Assembly (NCBI GenBank): GCA_023404705.1 | Contig: JAEYAU010000056.1 | Coordinates: forward strand, 1-20,635 | From: Pseudomonadota bacterium | GTDB lineage: Bacteria > Pseudomonadota > Alphaproteobacteria > Rhizobiales > Xanthobacteraceae | Length of the DNA stretch: 20,635 nucleotides | Reading direction: 5' to 3' | Shown: positions 1 to 6,324 of the stretch, in pieces | How positions within the stretch are numbered: the first letter of the stretch is position 1 | How the letters are laid out: each line of letters opens with the position of its first letter | The notes under the pieces: model-generated | What the model was told of the DNA's origin: nothing | The model's input: only the letters and a program-made list of their open reading frames with translations | Databases searched by the model: none | Translations under genes and position numbers: made by a program

Positions 1-1287
1 CGCCAGCATGCCGGCGCTGATCCAGCCCGCGCTGGCGGTCGCGAGCGCGACGCCGAAGTGACCGAGCGGCACGAACAGCGCGAGGCTGCCGCCGACCGCC
101 ACCACGAGGCCGACCAGCGCGGCGCGCATCGGCGTCGTCGTGTCCTCGCGGGCGAAGAAGGCCGGCGCGAACACCTTGCTCAGCACATGACCGGGCAGGC
201 CGAGCGCGAGCGCCGCGAGCGCGATCGCGGTCGCATTGCTGTCGGCCGCCGTAAAGGCGCCGCGCTCGAACAGCGTGCGCACGATCGGCATTGCGAGCAC
301 GGCCAGCGCGATCGCGGCCGGCAGCGCGAGACCGAGCGTGAGCTCGAGCCCGCGCGACTCGGTCGCGATCAGCTCGGCGCGGTTGCCCTCGCGCACCGCA
401 TGCGTGAAAGCCGGCACCAGCACGGTGCCGATCGCAATGCTGACGACGCCTAGCGGAAGCTCCACCAGCCGGTTGGCGTAGTAGAGCCACGAGATCGCGC
501 TCGGCTCGAGCGAAGCCACGACCGAGCCTGCGATCAGCGTGAGCTGCGGAATGCCGCCCGCCACCAGCCCGGGGATCGCGAGCGCCAGGAAGCGGCGGAT
601 CTCCGGTCCGAACGAGACCGCGAGCGGCGAGGCCCGCAGCGTGCCGCGCCATGCGAATGCGCCGACCAGCAGGAGCTGCGCGGCGCCCGCGAGCCCGACC
701 GCGGCCGCCAGCTCGTGCCCCGTGAGACTCGCACCGCGCCGCTGCATCGTGAGCATCAGCACGAGCGTGACGACGAGCACGAGGTTGAACGCGATGGTCG
801 CAGCCGCGGTCGCGACGAAGCGATGATGCGCATTGAGAATGCCCATCAGCACCGCGAGGGGCCCAGCGATCACCACATAGGGCAGCATCAGCCGCGCAAA
901 GTCGACAGCGTGGTCGAGCCTCGGATCGGACCAGCCGAAGCCCGGCGCGAGCGCGAGCACGATCAGCGGCATCGCGACGGCGGCCGCGATCGAGGCGGCG
1001 CCGAGCGCCAGGGTGGAGGTGCCTATCACGCGGCCCGCGAAGGCGGCCGCCGCGGCATCGCCGCCCTCGTCCTTGGCGCGCAGATAGAGCGGGACGAAGC
1101 CCGCATTGAGCGCGCCTTCGGCCATCAGCCGCCGTGAAAGGTTCGGCAGTTGGAACGCGATGAAGAAGGCATCGGTGAGCGCGCCCGCGCCGAAGGCCGC
1201 CGCGATCATGACGTCGCGCGCGAAGCCGAGCACGCGCGACGCCATGGTCGCGACGCCCACCGTCGCAATGTTGCGGACCAGGCGCAT
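1..1287 (-). CDS. murJ: MurJ/MviN lipid II flippase (C-terminus beyond window)
   Basis: This gene encodes the inner-membrane flippase that moves lipid II to the periplasmic face for peptidoglycan synthesis. I translated it by hand from the ATG whose complement is CAT at 1285-1287; the frame stays open for 429 codons to the window edge, so the stop is missing. The N-terminus contains SRVLGFARD and TDAFF followed by PNLSRR, placing Arg18, Arg24, Asp39 and Arg52 at the same numbers as the cavity residues known from E. coli MurJ. The rest is a run of hydrophobic helices typical of the MOP superfamily. A full-length family member is about 510-530 residues, so roughly 80-100 are missing. It is divergent from the adenosine kinase gene. 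Forward-strand open frames over this gene are shadows. Confidence 0.93.
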   Translation of the reverse strand, partial: MRLVRNIATVGVATMASRVLGFARDVMIAAAFGAGALTDAFFIAFQLPNLSRRLMAEGALNAGFVPLYLRAKDEGGDAAAAAFAGRVIGTSTLALGAASIAAAVAMPLIVLALAPGFGWSDPRLDHAVDFARLMLPYVVIAGPLAVLMGILNAHHRFVATAAATIAFNLVLVVTLVLMLTMQRRGASLTGHELAAAVGLAGAAQLLLVGAFAWRGTLRASPLAVSFGPEIRRFLALAIPGLVAGGIPQLTLIAGSVVASLEPSAISWLYYANRLVELPLGVVSIAIGTVLVPAFTHAVREGNRAELIATESRGLELTLGLALPAAIALAVLAMPIVRTLFERGAFTAADSNATAIALAALALGLPGHVLSKVFAPAFFAREDTTTPMRAALVGLVVAVGGSLALFVPLGHFGVALATASAGWISAGMLA

Positions 1288-1334
1288 GGGGTGAACCTTA
1301 CGAGATTCGCACCAAATTGGGCGGGCGCCCGCAG

Positions 1335-1381
1335 CGCATGTTCCGGCGAAGTGGGGACCGGTTCGCCGACAAGAACATGCG
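1335..1381. repeat. Palindromic intergenic element, Rhizobiales type
   Basis: Outer arms CGCATGTTC (1335-1343) and GAACATGCG (1373-1381) are perfect inverted repeats; inside them CGGCGAA (1344-1350) pairs with TTCGCCG (1362-1368), with ACAA unpaired on one side and GTGGGGACCGG as loop. The layout, including a GTGGGNACCGG loop, matches from memory a very common palindromic element of Rhizobiales intergenic regions. It sits between the murJ start and the adenosine kinase promoter. Function unknown. Confidence 0.75.
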
Positions 1382-1395
1382 CCAAGCAAGGCCAA

Positions 1396-1423
1396 TTGCC
1401 ACGCCGCCCGACGTGGCTATAGT
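1396..1423 (+). promoter_or_regulatory. Sigma-70-type promoter of the adenosine kinase gene
   Basis: TTGCCA (1396-1401) and TATAGT (1418-1423) are separated by 16 bases, each close to the housekeeping consensus, and would start transcription near 1430, about 27 bases before the ATG. The spacer is flanked by CCACG (1399-1403) and CGTGG (1412-1416), an inverted repeat overlapping the -35 that could be an operator. No start site has been measured. Confidence 0.55.
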
Positions 1424-1456
1424 GCGCGCCCCAATCATCAGAACCGGCCCTTCCGC

Positions 1457-2458
1457 ATGAGCACTCTCCGTTATGACGTCATCGGCTTCGGCAATGCGAT
1501 CGTCGACGTGATCGCCCGCGCCGACGACGATTTCCTGGTGAAGCATGGCATGCACAAGGGCGGCATGGCCCTGATCGACGAGGCGCGCGCCCAGGCGATC
1601 TACGACGCCATGGGCCCCGCCGTGGAGATCTCGGGAGGCTCGGCCGCGAACACCATCGCGGGCGTCGCGAGCTTCGGCGCGCGCGCGGCCTTCGTCGGCA
1701 AGGTGAAGAACGACAAGCTCGGCCAGTCCTTCGCGCATGACATTCAGTCCGCCGGCGTCAGCTTCGAGACCGCGCCCGCCACCGACGGCCCATCCACCGC
1801 GCGCTCCTACATCCTGGTCACGCCGGATGGCCAGCGCACCATGAACACCTATCTGGGCGCCGCGCAGAACCTGTCGATCGATGACATTCACGCCGAGACC
1901 ATCGCGTCCGCCGCCATCACGTATCTGGAAGGTTATCTGTGGGACCCGCAGAACGCCAAGGACGCATTCCTCGAGGCCGCCGCGATCGCGCATGACGCGC
2001 ATCGGCTGGTGGCGCTGACGCTGTCGGACTCGTTCTGTGTCGACCGCTGGCGCGACGAATTCCTCGGGCTCTTGCGCGCAAAGACCGTCGACATCCTGTT
2101 CGCCAATGAAGCGGAGCTGCACAGTCTCTACCAGACCGCCGATTTCGACACCGCGCTCGCGTCGCTGCGCAAGGATGCGAGCCTCGCAGTGGTGACGCGC
2201 AGCGAGAAGGGCTGCGTTGTGGTCGAGCGCGAGGAGACCATCGCGGTGCCGGCCTTCCCGGTGGCGCGCGTGGTCGATACGACCGGCGCCGGCGACCTGT
2301 TCGCGGCGGGCTTCCTGTTCGGCGTCGCGCGGGGCGCCGATTCGGCGGCAGCGGCCCGCCTCGGCACTCTCGCGGCCGCGGAGGTGATTCAGCACCTCGG
2401 CGCGCGGCCAGAGGTCTCCCTCAAGACGCTCGCGCAGGATAACGGGCTGCTGCCGTAG
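1457..2458 (+). CDS. PfkB-family carbohydrate/adenosine kinase
   Basis: This is a 333-residue cytoplasmic ribokinase-fold (PfkB) kinase, most like the proteins annotated as adenosine kinase in Rhizobiales, which would phosphorylate adenosine to AMP in purine salvage. The first PfkB signature region is seen as GGSAAN (residues 60-65) with GARAAFVGKV after it. NEAE (217-220) is the Mg/ATP-binding NxxE motif. The second PfkB signature DTTGAGD (274-280) carries the anion hole and catalytic Asp280, followed by FAAGFLFG. Length is normal. The ATG at 1457 has a poor Shine-Dalgarno sequence but is well placed after the promoter at 1396-1423. Substrate is inferred from family resemblance; a different nucleoside or sugar cannot be excluded. 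Confidence 0.88.
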   Translation: MSTLRYDVIGFGNAIVDVIARADDDFLVKHGMHKGGMALIDEARAQAIYDAMGPAVEISGGSAANTIAGVASFGARAAFVGKVKNDKLGQSFAHDIQSAGVSFETAPATDGPSTARSYILVTPDGQRTMNTYLGAAQNLSIDDIHAETIASAAITYLEGYLWDPQNAKDAFLEAAAIAHDAHRLVALTLSDSFCVDRWRDEFLGLLRAKTVDILFANEAELHSLYQTADFDTALASLRKDASLAVVTRSEKGCVVVEREETIAVPAFPVARVVDTTGAGDLFAAGFLFGVARGADSAAAARLGTLAAAEVIQHLGARPEVSLKTLAQDNGLLP

Positions 2459-2552
2459 AGCGGAGCGGTACCAAGATAGCAGGCGCACCGCGGACTGCTG
2501 CAACCTCCCGGATGGATTGACTCACGGCCGCCATGTTCTTCATTTGTTCTCC

Positions 2553-2840
2553 ATGCCCCGCATGGTGTTTGGCCCCGAGGATCGCGATCGCTACACGCTG
2601 CGCCAGGTGGCGGAGCTTGGCCTCGTCATCGTCTTCGAGTGCCGCAATTGCTTGAAGTGCTCGCGCGCCGACCTGCTCGATCTGATCGCGCGCTACGGCA
2701 CCACCGCGACGTTGGGCGAGCTGCGCCGCAAGGCGCGCTGCAATCGCTGCAAGAAGCGCGAGGCCGAGGTGCTGATGCGCGAGCCCACCAAACGAAAGGA
2801 TGCGACCTGGTGGCCGCGTCCTCCGGGTATGTCGCGGTGA
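2553..2840 (+). CDS. Small cysteine-rich (zinc-ribbon-like) hypothetical protein
   Basis: I do not recognise a named family. From ATG 2553 the product is 95 residues; a TTG at 2517 would add 12 and an ATG at 2562 would remove 3, and none has a convincing ribosome-binding site. It contains a CxxCxxC cluster (Cys30, Cys33, Cys36) and a CxxC pair (Cys63, Cys66) separated by 26 residues, with a basic C-terminal half (KARCNRCKKRE, then KRK). This arrangement suggests a small zinc-binding fold, perhaps interacting with nucleic acid. The frame follows the kinase gene by about 95 bases. Part of the opposite strand is also open, but the cysteine spacing and codon bias favour the forward strand. Confidence 0.6.
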   Translation: MPRMVFGPEDRDRYTLRQVAELGLVIVFECRNCLKCSRADLLDLIARYGTTATLGELRRKARCNRCKKREAEVLMREPTKRKDATWWPRPPGMSR

Positions 2841-2860
2841 TGCTCGATCCATATCCCCTG

Positions 2861-2941
2861 TGATCATGATGCGGACAGACCGGGGTTATGGATCCCGGCA
2901 CTCGCTTCGCTCGGCCGGGATGACAGCCGAGAGCATGATCA
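2861..2941. repeat. Palindromic element and hairpin between convergent genes
   Basis: Outer arms TGATCATG (2861-2868) and CATGATCA (2934-2941) are inverted. Inside, ATCCCGGC (2892-2899) pairs perfectly with GCCGGGAT (2914-2921) around a 14-base loop. GGCCGGGATGAC resembles the right end of the element at 16469-16557, so both may belong to one family. It lies between two convergent genes, with its right arm covering the TGA stop of the binding-protein gene, and may act as a bidirectional terminator. Confidence 0.65.
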
Positions 2942-3898
2942 CTGCTTCGGAATGCCGGCCTGTTCGATGACCTTGCTCCACTTCGCGATGTCGTCCTTGA
3001 GCCGGTCCTGGATCTCCTGCGGGGTCGAATGCTTGGCCTCGATGCCGAGCTCGAGCAGGCGCGCCTTGATGTCGGGCATGGCGAGCACTTCTTTAAGCCC
3101 GGCATTGACCTTCTCGACCACCTCGGCGGGCGTGCCCTTCGGAGCAAAGATCGCGTTCCAGGACAGCACGCTGTAATCCTTCACGCCGGCCTCGCGCACG
3201 GTCGGCACGTCCTTGAGCACGACCGACTTCGTCTCGCCCGTGGTGGCGAGCGCGCGCAGCTTGTTCTCCTGCAGGTTCGACTTCATGGCCGCATAGTTCT
3301 CGACCATGATGTCGACGTCCTTGCGCACCGCCGCGATCAGCACTTCCGGCGTGCCGCGATAGGGGACGATCTGGAACTGGATGCCGGCGACGGAGCGCAG
3401 CAGCTCCGCCGAAAGATTCTGGCTCGAGCCCGCGCTGATGGTGCCGACATTGAGCTTGCCGGGGTTCGCCTTCGCGTAGGCGATCACGTCCGCCATGCTC
3501 TTGAACTGGGACTCGGCTCCGGTCGCGACGATGAAGTCGAAATAGCCGAGGCTCGAGATCGGCACGAAGTCCTTCATGGGATCGAACGGCAGGCTCTTGA
3601 ACAGGCCGGCGCTCACCGCGGTGCCGTTGGTCACCACCGCGAGCGTGTAGCCGTCCGGCGGCGCCGAGAGGACCGCGCGCGCGGCCGCGATGCCGCCGGC
3701 GCCCGGCATGTTCTCGATCACGAAGCGCTGCCCGAGCTTGTCGCCGAGCCGTTCGGTGACCACGCGCGCCGTGATGTCGGCGACGCCGCCGGCGCCGAAC
3801 GGCAGGATCACGCGCACCGGCCGGCTCGGATAGCTCTGCGCGAGCGCCGACGCGGCGCACAGCGCCGTGAGCGCAAAGCCGAGGATGAGACGTTTCAT
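2939..3898 (-). CDS. TTT-family (Bug/TctC) periplasmic solute-binding protein
   Basis: This 319-residue protein is a tripartite tricarboxylate transporter receptor of the Bug/TctC type, which captures carboxylates in the periplasm. The N-terminus MKRLILGFALTALCAASALAQ is a clear signal peptide with an Ala-x-Ala cleavage site. YPSRPVRVILPFGAGG and PGAGG, followed by PDGYTL, are family hallmarks around the ligand carboxylate. The ATG at 3898 is preceded by GGAAGGAAGG, a strong ribosome-binding site, so the longer upstream frame is not used. It is the last gene of the operon, 28 bases after the LigI-like gene. No TctA or TctB membrane subunit lies in the window. From context the ligand may be a pyrone or aromatic-derived di/tricarboxylate; this is inference. 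Confidence 0.92.
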   Translation of the reverse strand: MKRLILGFALTALCAASALAQSYPSRPVRVILPFGAGGVADITARVVTERLGDKLGQRFVIENMPGAGGIAAARAVLSAPPDGYTLAVVTNGTAVSAGLFKSLPFDPMKDFVPISSLGYFDFIVATGAESQFKSMADVIAYAKANPGKLNVGTISAGSSQNLSAELLRSVAGIQFQIVPYRGTPEVLIAAVRKDVDIMVENYAAMKSNLQENKLRALATTGETKSVVLKDVPTVREAGVKDYSVLSWNAIFAPKGTPAEVVEKVNAGLKEVLAMPDIKARLLELGIEAKHSTPQEIQDRLKDDIAKWSKVIEQAGIPKQ

Positions 3899-3926
3899 GA
3901 GCAGCCCTTCCTTCCGGGATCGTGGT

Positions 3927-4781
3927 TCAGTCGAAATCGTACAGGCGTGCCGGATTGTCGACCAGGACTCGTTGCCGGTCGGCCGCGTCAGGCGCGAATT
4001 GCGGGACGAGCTCCACGAGCTCGGCCTCGTCCGCGTCATGCGTCGAGTTCGGATGCGGAAAATCCGTGCCCCACAGCACGCGATCGCCGCCCGCCTTCAC
4101 GAGCGCCGCCGCGATCGGGATCGCAGCCGTGTAGGGCGGCATCGCGATGCGCTCGGAGCCGCACACCTTGATCCAGCAGCGCTCGTTCTTTGCGAGCTCC
4201 AGCAGCGCGCGCACCGGCGGCTGCGCGACGCCGGCGTCGGCCGGCACGCGCCCCATGTGATCGATGATGAAAGGTAGCGGCAGCTTCTGGATCGCCTCCG
4301 ACATCGGGATGATGACCGTGTGATGCAGATGCAGCACCACGTGCCAGCCGAGCCCCTTGATGCGATCGATCACGCGGTTCATCAGGCCGACGTCCGCCGA
4401 GGCGCCGAGATGCGGCATGAAGTTGAAGCGCACGCCGCGCACGCCGGCTTCGTGCAGCTCGCGATACTGCGCATCCGTGAAGCTGTCGTCGACGATGGCG
4501 ACCCCGCGATAGCGCTTCGGATCGCTGCGCAGGCAATCGAGCATCGCGGCATTGTCGGTACCGTGGCAGCTCGCCTGCACGATCACGGCGCGCGAGATGC
4601 CGAGCTGATCGTGCAACGCGCGCAGGGCCTCCTTCGGCGCATCCTCCGGCGTATAGGTGCGGCTTGGCGCGTAGGGAAAGCGATCCGCCGGCCCGAACAC
4701 GTGGCAGTGCGCATCACAGGTGTTCGGCGGCAGCGCGAACGATGGACGCCGGCGTGGCGCCGTGCGCGGATCAGCAGTCAT
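3927..4781 (-). CDS. ligI: 2-pyrone-4,6-dicarboxylate lactonase-like amidohydrolase
   Basis: This is a 284-residue amidohydrolase-superfamily enzyme resembling LigI, which hydrolyses 2-pyrone-4,6-dicarboxylate to 4-oxalomesaconate/4-carboxy-2-hydroxymuconate in protocatechuate-4,5-cleavage. Visible active-site elements are DAHCHVFGP (His25, His27), GVRFNF (Arg118), DHMGR (His175, Arg178), CGSERI (Arg211) and GTDFPHPN (Asp240). They follow the order and approximate spacing known for Sphingobium LigI. The ATG at 4781 has GAGG upstream and lies 6 bases after the aldolase stop, so the genes are likely co-translated. The neighbours encode the next two steps of the pathway, which strongly supports the assignment. 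Another lactonase or hydrolase of the same clan is the main alternative. Confidence 0.85.
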   Translation of the reverse strand: MTADPRTAPRRRPSFALPPNTCDAHCHVFGPADRFPYAPSRTYTPEDAPKEALRALHDQLGISRAVIVQASCHGTDNAAMLDCLRSDPKRYRGVAIVDDSFTDAQYRELHEAGVRGVRFNFMPHLGASADVGLMNRVIDRIKGLGWHVVLHLHHTVIIPMSEAIQKLPLPFIIDHMGRVPADAGVAQPPVRALLELAKNERCWIKVCGSERIAMPPYTAAIPIAAALVKAGGDRVLWGTDFPHPNSTHDADEAELVELVPQFAPDAADRQRVLVDNPARLYDFD

Positions 4782-4787
4782 GCACCC

Positions 4788-5480
4788 TCAGCTCAATTCG
4801 GAGATATCGTCCACATAGACGAGCCCCGCCTTCGCGAGCGGCTCGCGCATGTTGTACATGTCGAGGCCGAGCACGCCCGAGCCAAGCTTCTCGCGCTTGG
4901 CGCCTTCCTCGGCGACGCGCTTCTCGCCCTTCTCGGCGACGCTCTTCGCGTCGGCGCGGCCGACCACCAGCACGCCGTCCTCGTCGGCGACGACCGTGTC
5001 ACCCGGCATCACGTTCACGCCCGCGCACACCACCGGCACGTTGACGGCGCCGAGCGTCGCCTTGACGGTGCCCTTCGCCGAGATCGCCTTCGACCACACC
5101 GGGAAACCCATCTCGCGCAGCGGCTTCACGTCGCGGCAGCCCGCATCGATGACGAGCCCGACCACGCCGCGCGCCTTCAGCGAGGTCGCGAGCAACTCGC
5201 CGAACATTCCGTCGGTGTTGTCGGTGGTGCAGCCGACCACCAGCATGTCGCCGGGCCGGCAGAGCTCCACCGCGACATGGATCATCCAATTGTCGCCCGG
5301 CTGCGCCAGCACGGTCACGGCGGTGCCCGCGGCTTCTGCCGGGAAGATCGGCCGCATATAGGGCTTCATCAGCCCGAAGCGCCCATAGGCCTCGTGCGCC
5401 GTGGCGACGCCGAGCGCGCCGAGACGCTTCACCAGATCCGCCTCGGTGCGGCGGATGTTGCGGACCGCGACCGTCCTCAT
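4788..5480 (-). CDS. ligK: 4-carboxy-4-hydroxy-2-oxoadipate aldolase (RraA-like fold)
   Basis: This 230-residue cytoplasmic protein belongs to the RraA-like class II pyruvate aldolases (LigK/ProA/GalC), which cleave 4-carboxy-4-hydroxy-2-oxoadipate to pyruvate and oxaloacetate. Motifs include YGRFGLMKPYMRPI (residues 32-45), LAQPGDNWMIHVA, TDGMFGELLATS (89-100), and AGCRDVK with Arg116-Asp117, the pair that binds pyruvate and metal in this family. The C-terminal GVLGLDMYNMREPL is typical of LigK/ProA and not of RraA itself. The ATG at 5480 overlaps the preceding TGA as ATGA, indicating translational coupling, so the long frame extending upstream is not the start. Family aldolases also often accept 4-hydroxy-4-methyl-2-oxoglutarate and decarboxylate oxaloacetate. 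Confidence 0.9.
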   Translation of the reverse strand: MRTVAVRNIRRTEADLVKRLGALGVATAHEAYGRFGLMKPYMRPIFPAEAAGTAVTVLAQPGDNWMIHVAVELCRPGDMLVVGCTTDNTDGMFGELLATSLKARGVVGLVIDAGCRDVKPLREMGFPVWSKAISAKGTVKATLGAVNVPVVCAGVNVMPGDTVVADEDGVLVVGRADAKSVAEKGEKRVAEEGAKREKLGSGVLGLDMYNMREPLAKAGLVYVDDISELS

Positions 5481-6199
5481 GCGAGCTCCTCCAGGGCCAT
5501 CGGGAAGAGGCGCTGATACGCCTCCCCATAGGTCATCGCCTTGCCGGTGTTGCGGCCGCCCTGCATCCCCCGCTGCAGCGCGACGCGCTCGTAATAGGCC
5601 CAGAGGTGCTTTTGCGCCGCGAGGATCTCGAAGGTCTTGCGCTTGATGTCCCACACCTCGTCGATGTTGAGGATCACCTGCGGCTTGAAATTGCACATCT
5701 CGGGCTGGTGCGGCTCGAACAGGAACACGGGCGGCGCCGCATAGGTGTAGTTGGCGCCCGGCTTGTGCCCCATCGCCTGCGCCAGGATGCGCGCCTCCTG
5801 CGCGAAGCGCGTCGCTTCCGGATGGTCGACGTTGTAGGGATCCTCGAGCGAATGCGTGAGCACGAAGGAGGGATTGAGCTCGCGATAGATGTCGATCATG
5901 CGGTCGAGCATCTTCTCGTTGACGTGCAGCGGATAATCGCCCGCGTCGAAGAACTCGATCTCGGCGCCGAGGCTCGCCGCGGCGCGCTCGGCCTCGTCGC
6001 GCCGCGCCGCCTTCACCTTCTCCAGCGTCATGCCGGGCTCCTTCCAGGCGAACTGGCTCTCGCCGCGCTCGCCGAAGGAGAGGCAGACGATCTTCACGCG
6101 GTAGCCCTTCTTGGCGTGCAGGGCGATCGCGCCGCCGGCGCGCCACACGAAGTCGCCGGGATGCGCCGATACCACGAGGCCGGTCTTCTGAGCTGCCAT
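5477..6199 (-). CDS. galB: GalB-like 4-oxalomesaconate hydratase (PIG-L/LmbE fold)
   Basis: This 240-residue zinc protein of the PIG-L/LmbE fold resembles GalB, which hydrates 4-oxalomesaconate/4-carboxy-2-hydroxymuconate to 4-carboxy-4-hydroxy-2-oxoadipate. The metal motif reads SAHPGDFVWRAGGAIAL (residues 11-27): His13 and Asp16 are retained but the Asp15 that acts as base in the deacetylases is Gly. The third ligand is likely His126 in VDHPEA. Glu47 and His164 are candidates for the catalytic residues of the GalB group. ATG 6199 has AAGGA and GAGGAG upstream and is preferred over an upstream GTG at 6223. It is the first gene of the operon and overlaps the aldolase start by 4 bases. Confidence 0.85.
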   Translation of the reverse strand: MAAQKTGLVVSAHPGDFVWRAGGAIALHAKKGYRVKIVCLSFGERGESQFAWKEPGMTLEKVKAARRDEAERAAASLGAEIEFFDAGDYPLHVNEKMLDRMIDIYRELNPSFVLTHSLEDPYNVDHPEATRFAQEARILAQAMGHKPGANYTYAAPPVFLFEPHQPEMCNFKPQVILNIDEVWDIKRKTFEILAAQKHLWAYYERVALQRGMQGGRNTGKAMTYGEAYQRLFPMALEELA

Positions 6200-6283
6200 G
6201 GTCCTTTTCTCCTCAGGTGCCACCGGAAGGCTGGAAAAACGCCGACCCGGGCCTGTGAATCAAATGACTAATTTGGCACGATT

Positions 6284-6299
6284 ATGCAATTCGGTGCAT
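6284..6299. promoter_or_regulatory. Candidate operator upstream of the galB operon
   Basis: ATGCA (6284-6288) and TGCAT (6295-6299) form a perfect inverted repeat around 6 bases, about 85-100 bases before the galB-like ATG. On the minus strand a CATAAT -10-like hexamer (6281-6286) overlaps it without a clear -35, as expected for an activated promoter. The dyad size and T/A ends are like LysR-type sites, although the spacing between the outer T and A is 12 rather than 11. A LysR gene lies just upstream. Confidence 0.4.
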
Positions 6300-6324
6300 G
6301 AGTGGCGCGATTACGCGCGTCTCA
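6299..6324 (-). terminator. Hairpin at the end of the LysR gene
   Basis: TGAG (6299-6302), GCGCG (6305-6309), loop ATTA, CGCGC (6314-6318) and CTCA (6321-6324) form a stem with a 2x2 internal mismatch that covers the LysR stop codon. There is no U-tract on the minus strand, so it may only attenuate transcription or mark the boundary between the regulator and the galB operon. Confidence 0.35.

Noticed and set aside
1321..1332. 12-base palindrome GCGGGCGCCCGC
   Set aside because: Pure GC palindromes of this length arise easily in such DNA; no second copy or regulatory context was found.
58..1422. Several forward open frames at the window start
   Set aside because: They overlap murJ on the minus strand, which has conserved Arg18, Arg24, Asp39 and Arg52.
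1298..2503. 401-residue open frame antisense to the adenosine kinase gene
   Set aside because: Its composition (Arg/Gly/Ala/His-rich, no domain) is that of a GC-rich antisense shadow, and the forward frame has clear PfkB motifs.
2939..4039. 366-residue version of the TTT receptor
   Set aside because: The signal peptide and strong ribosome-binding site place the start at 3898; the extra residues overlap the LigI-like gene.
4320..5516. 398-residue forward frame over the ligI/ligK genes
   Set aside because: His/Arg/Ala-rich shadow; the minus strand carries two well-conserved enzymes.
6274..6287. Sigma-54-like TGGCAC...TGC on the plus strand
   Set aside because: GG and GC are separated by 9 rather than 10 bases, and it would point into the 3' end of the LysR gene with no plus-strand gene to drive.
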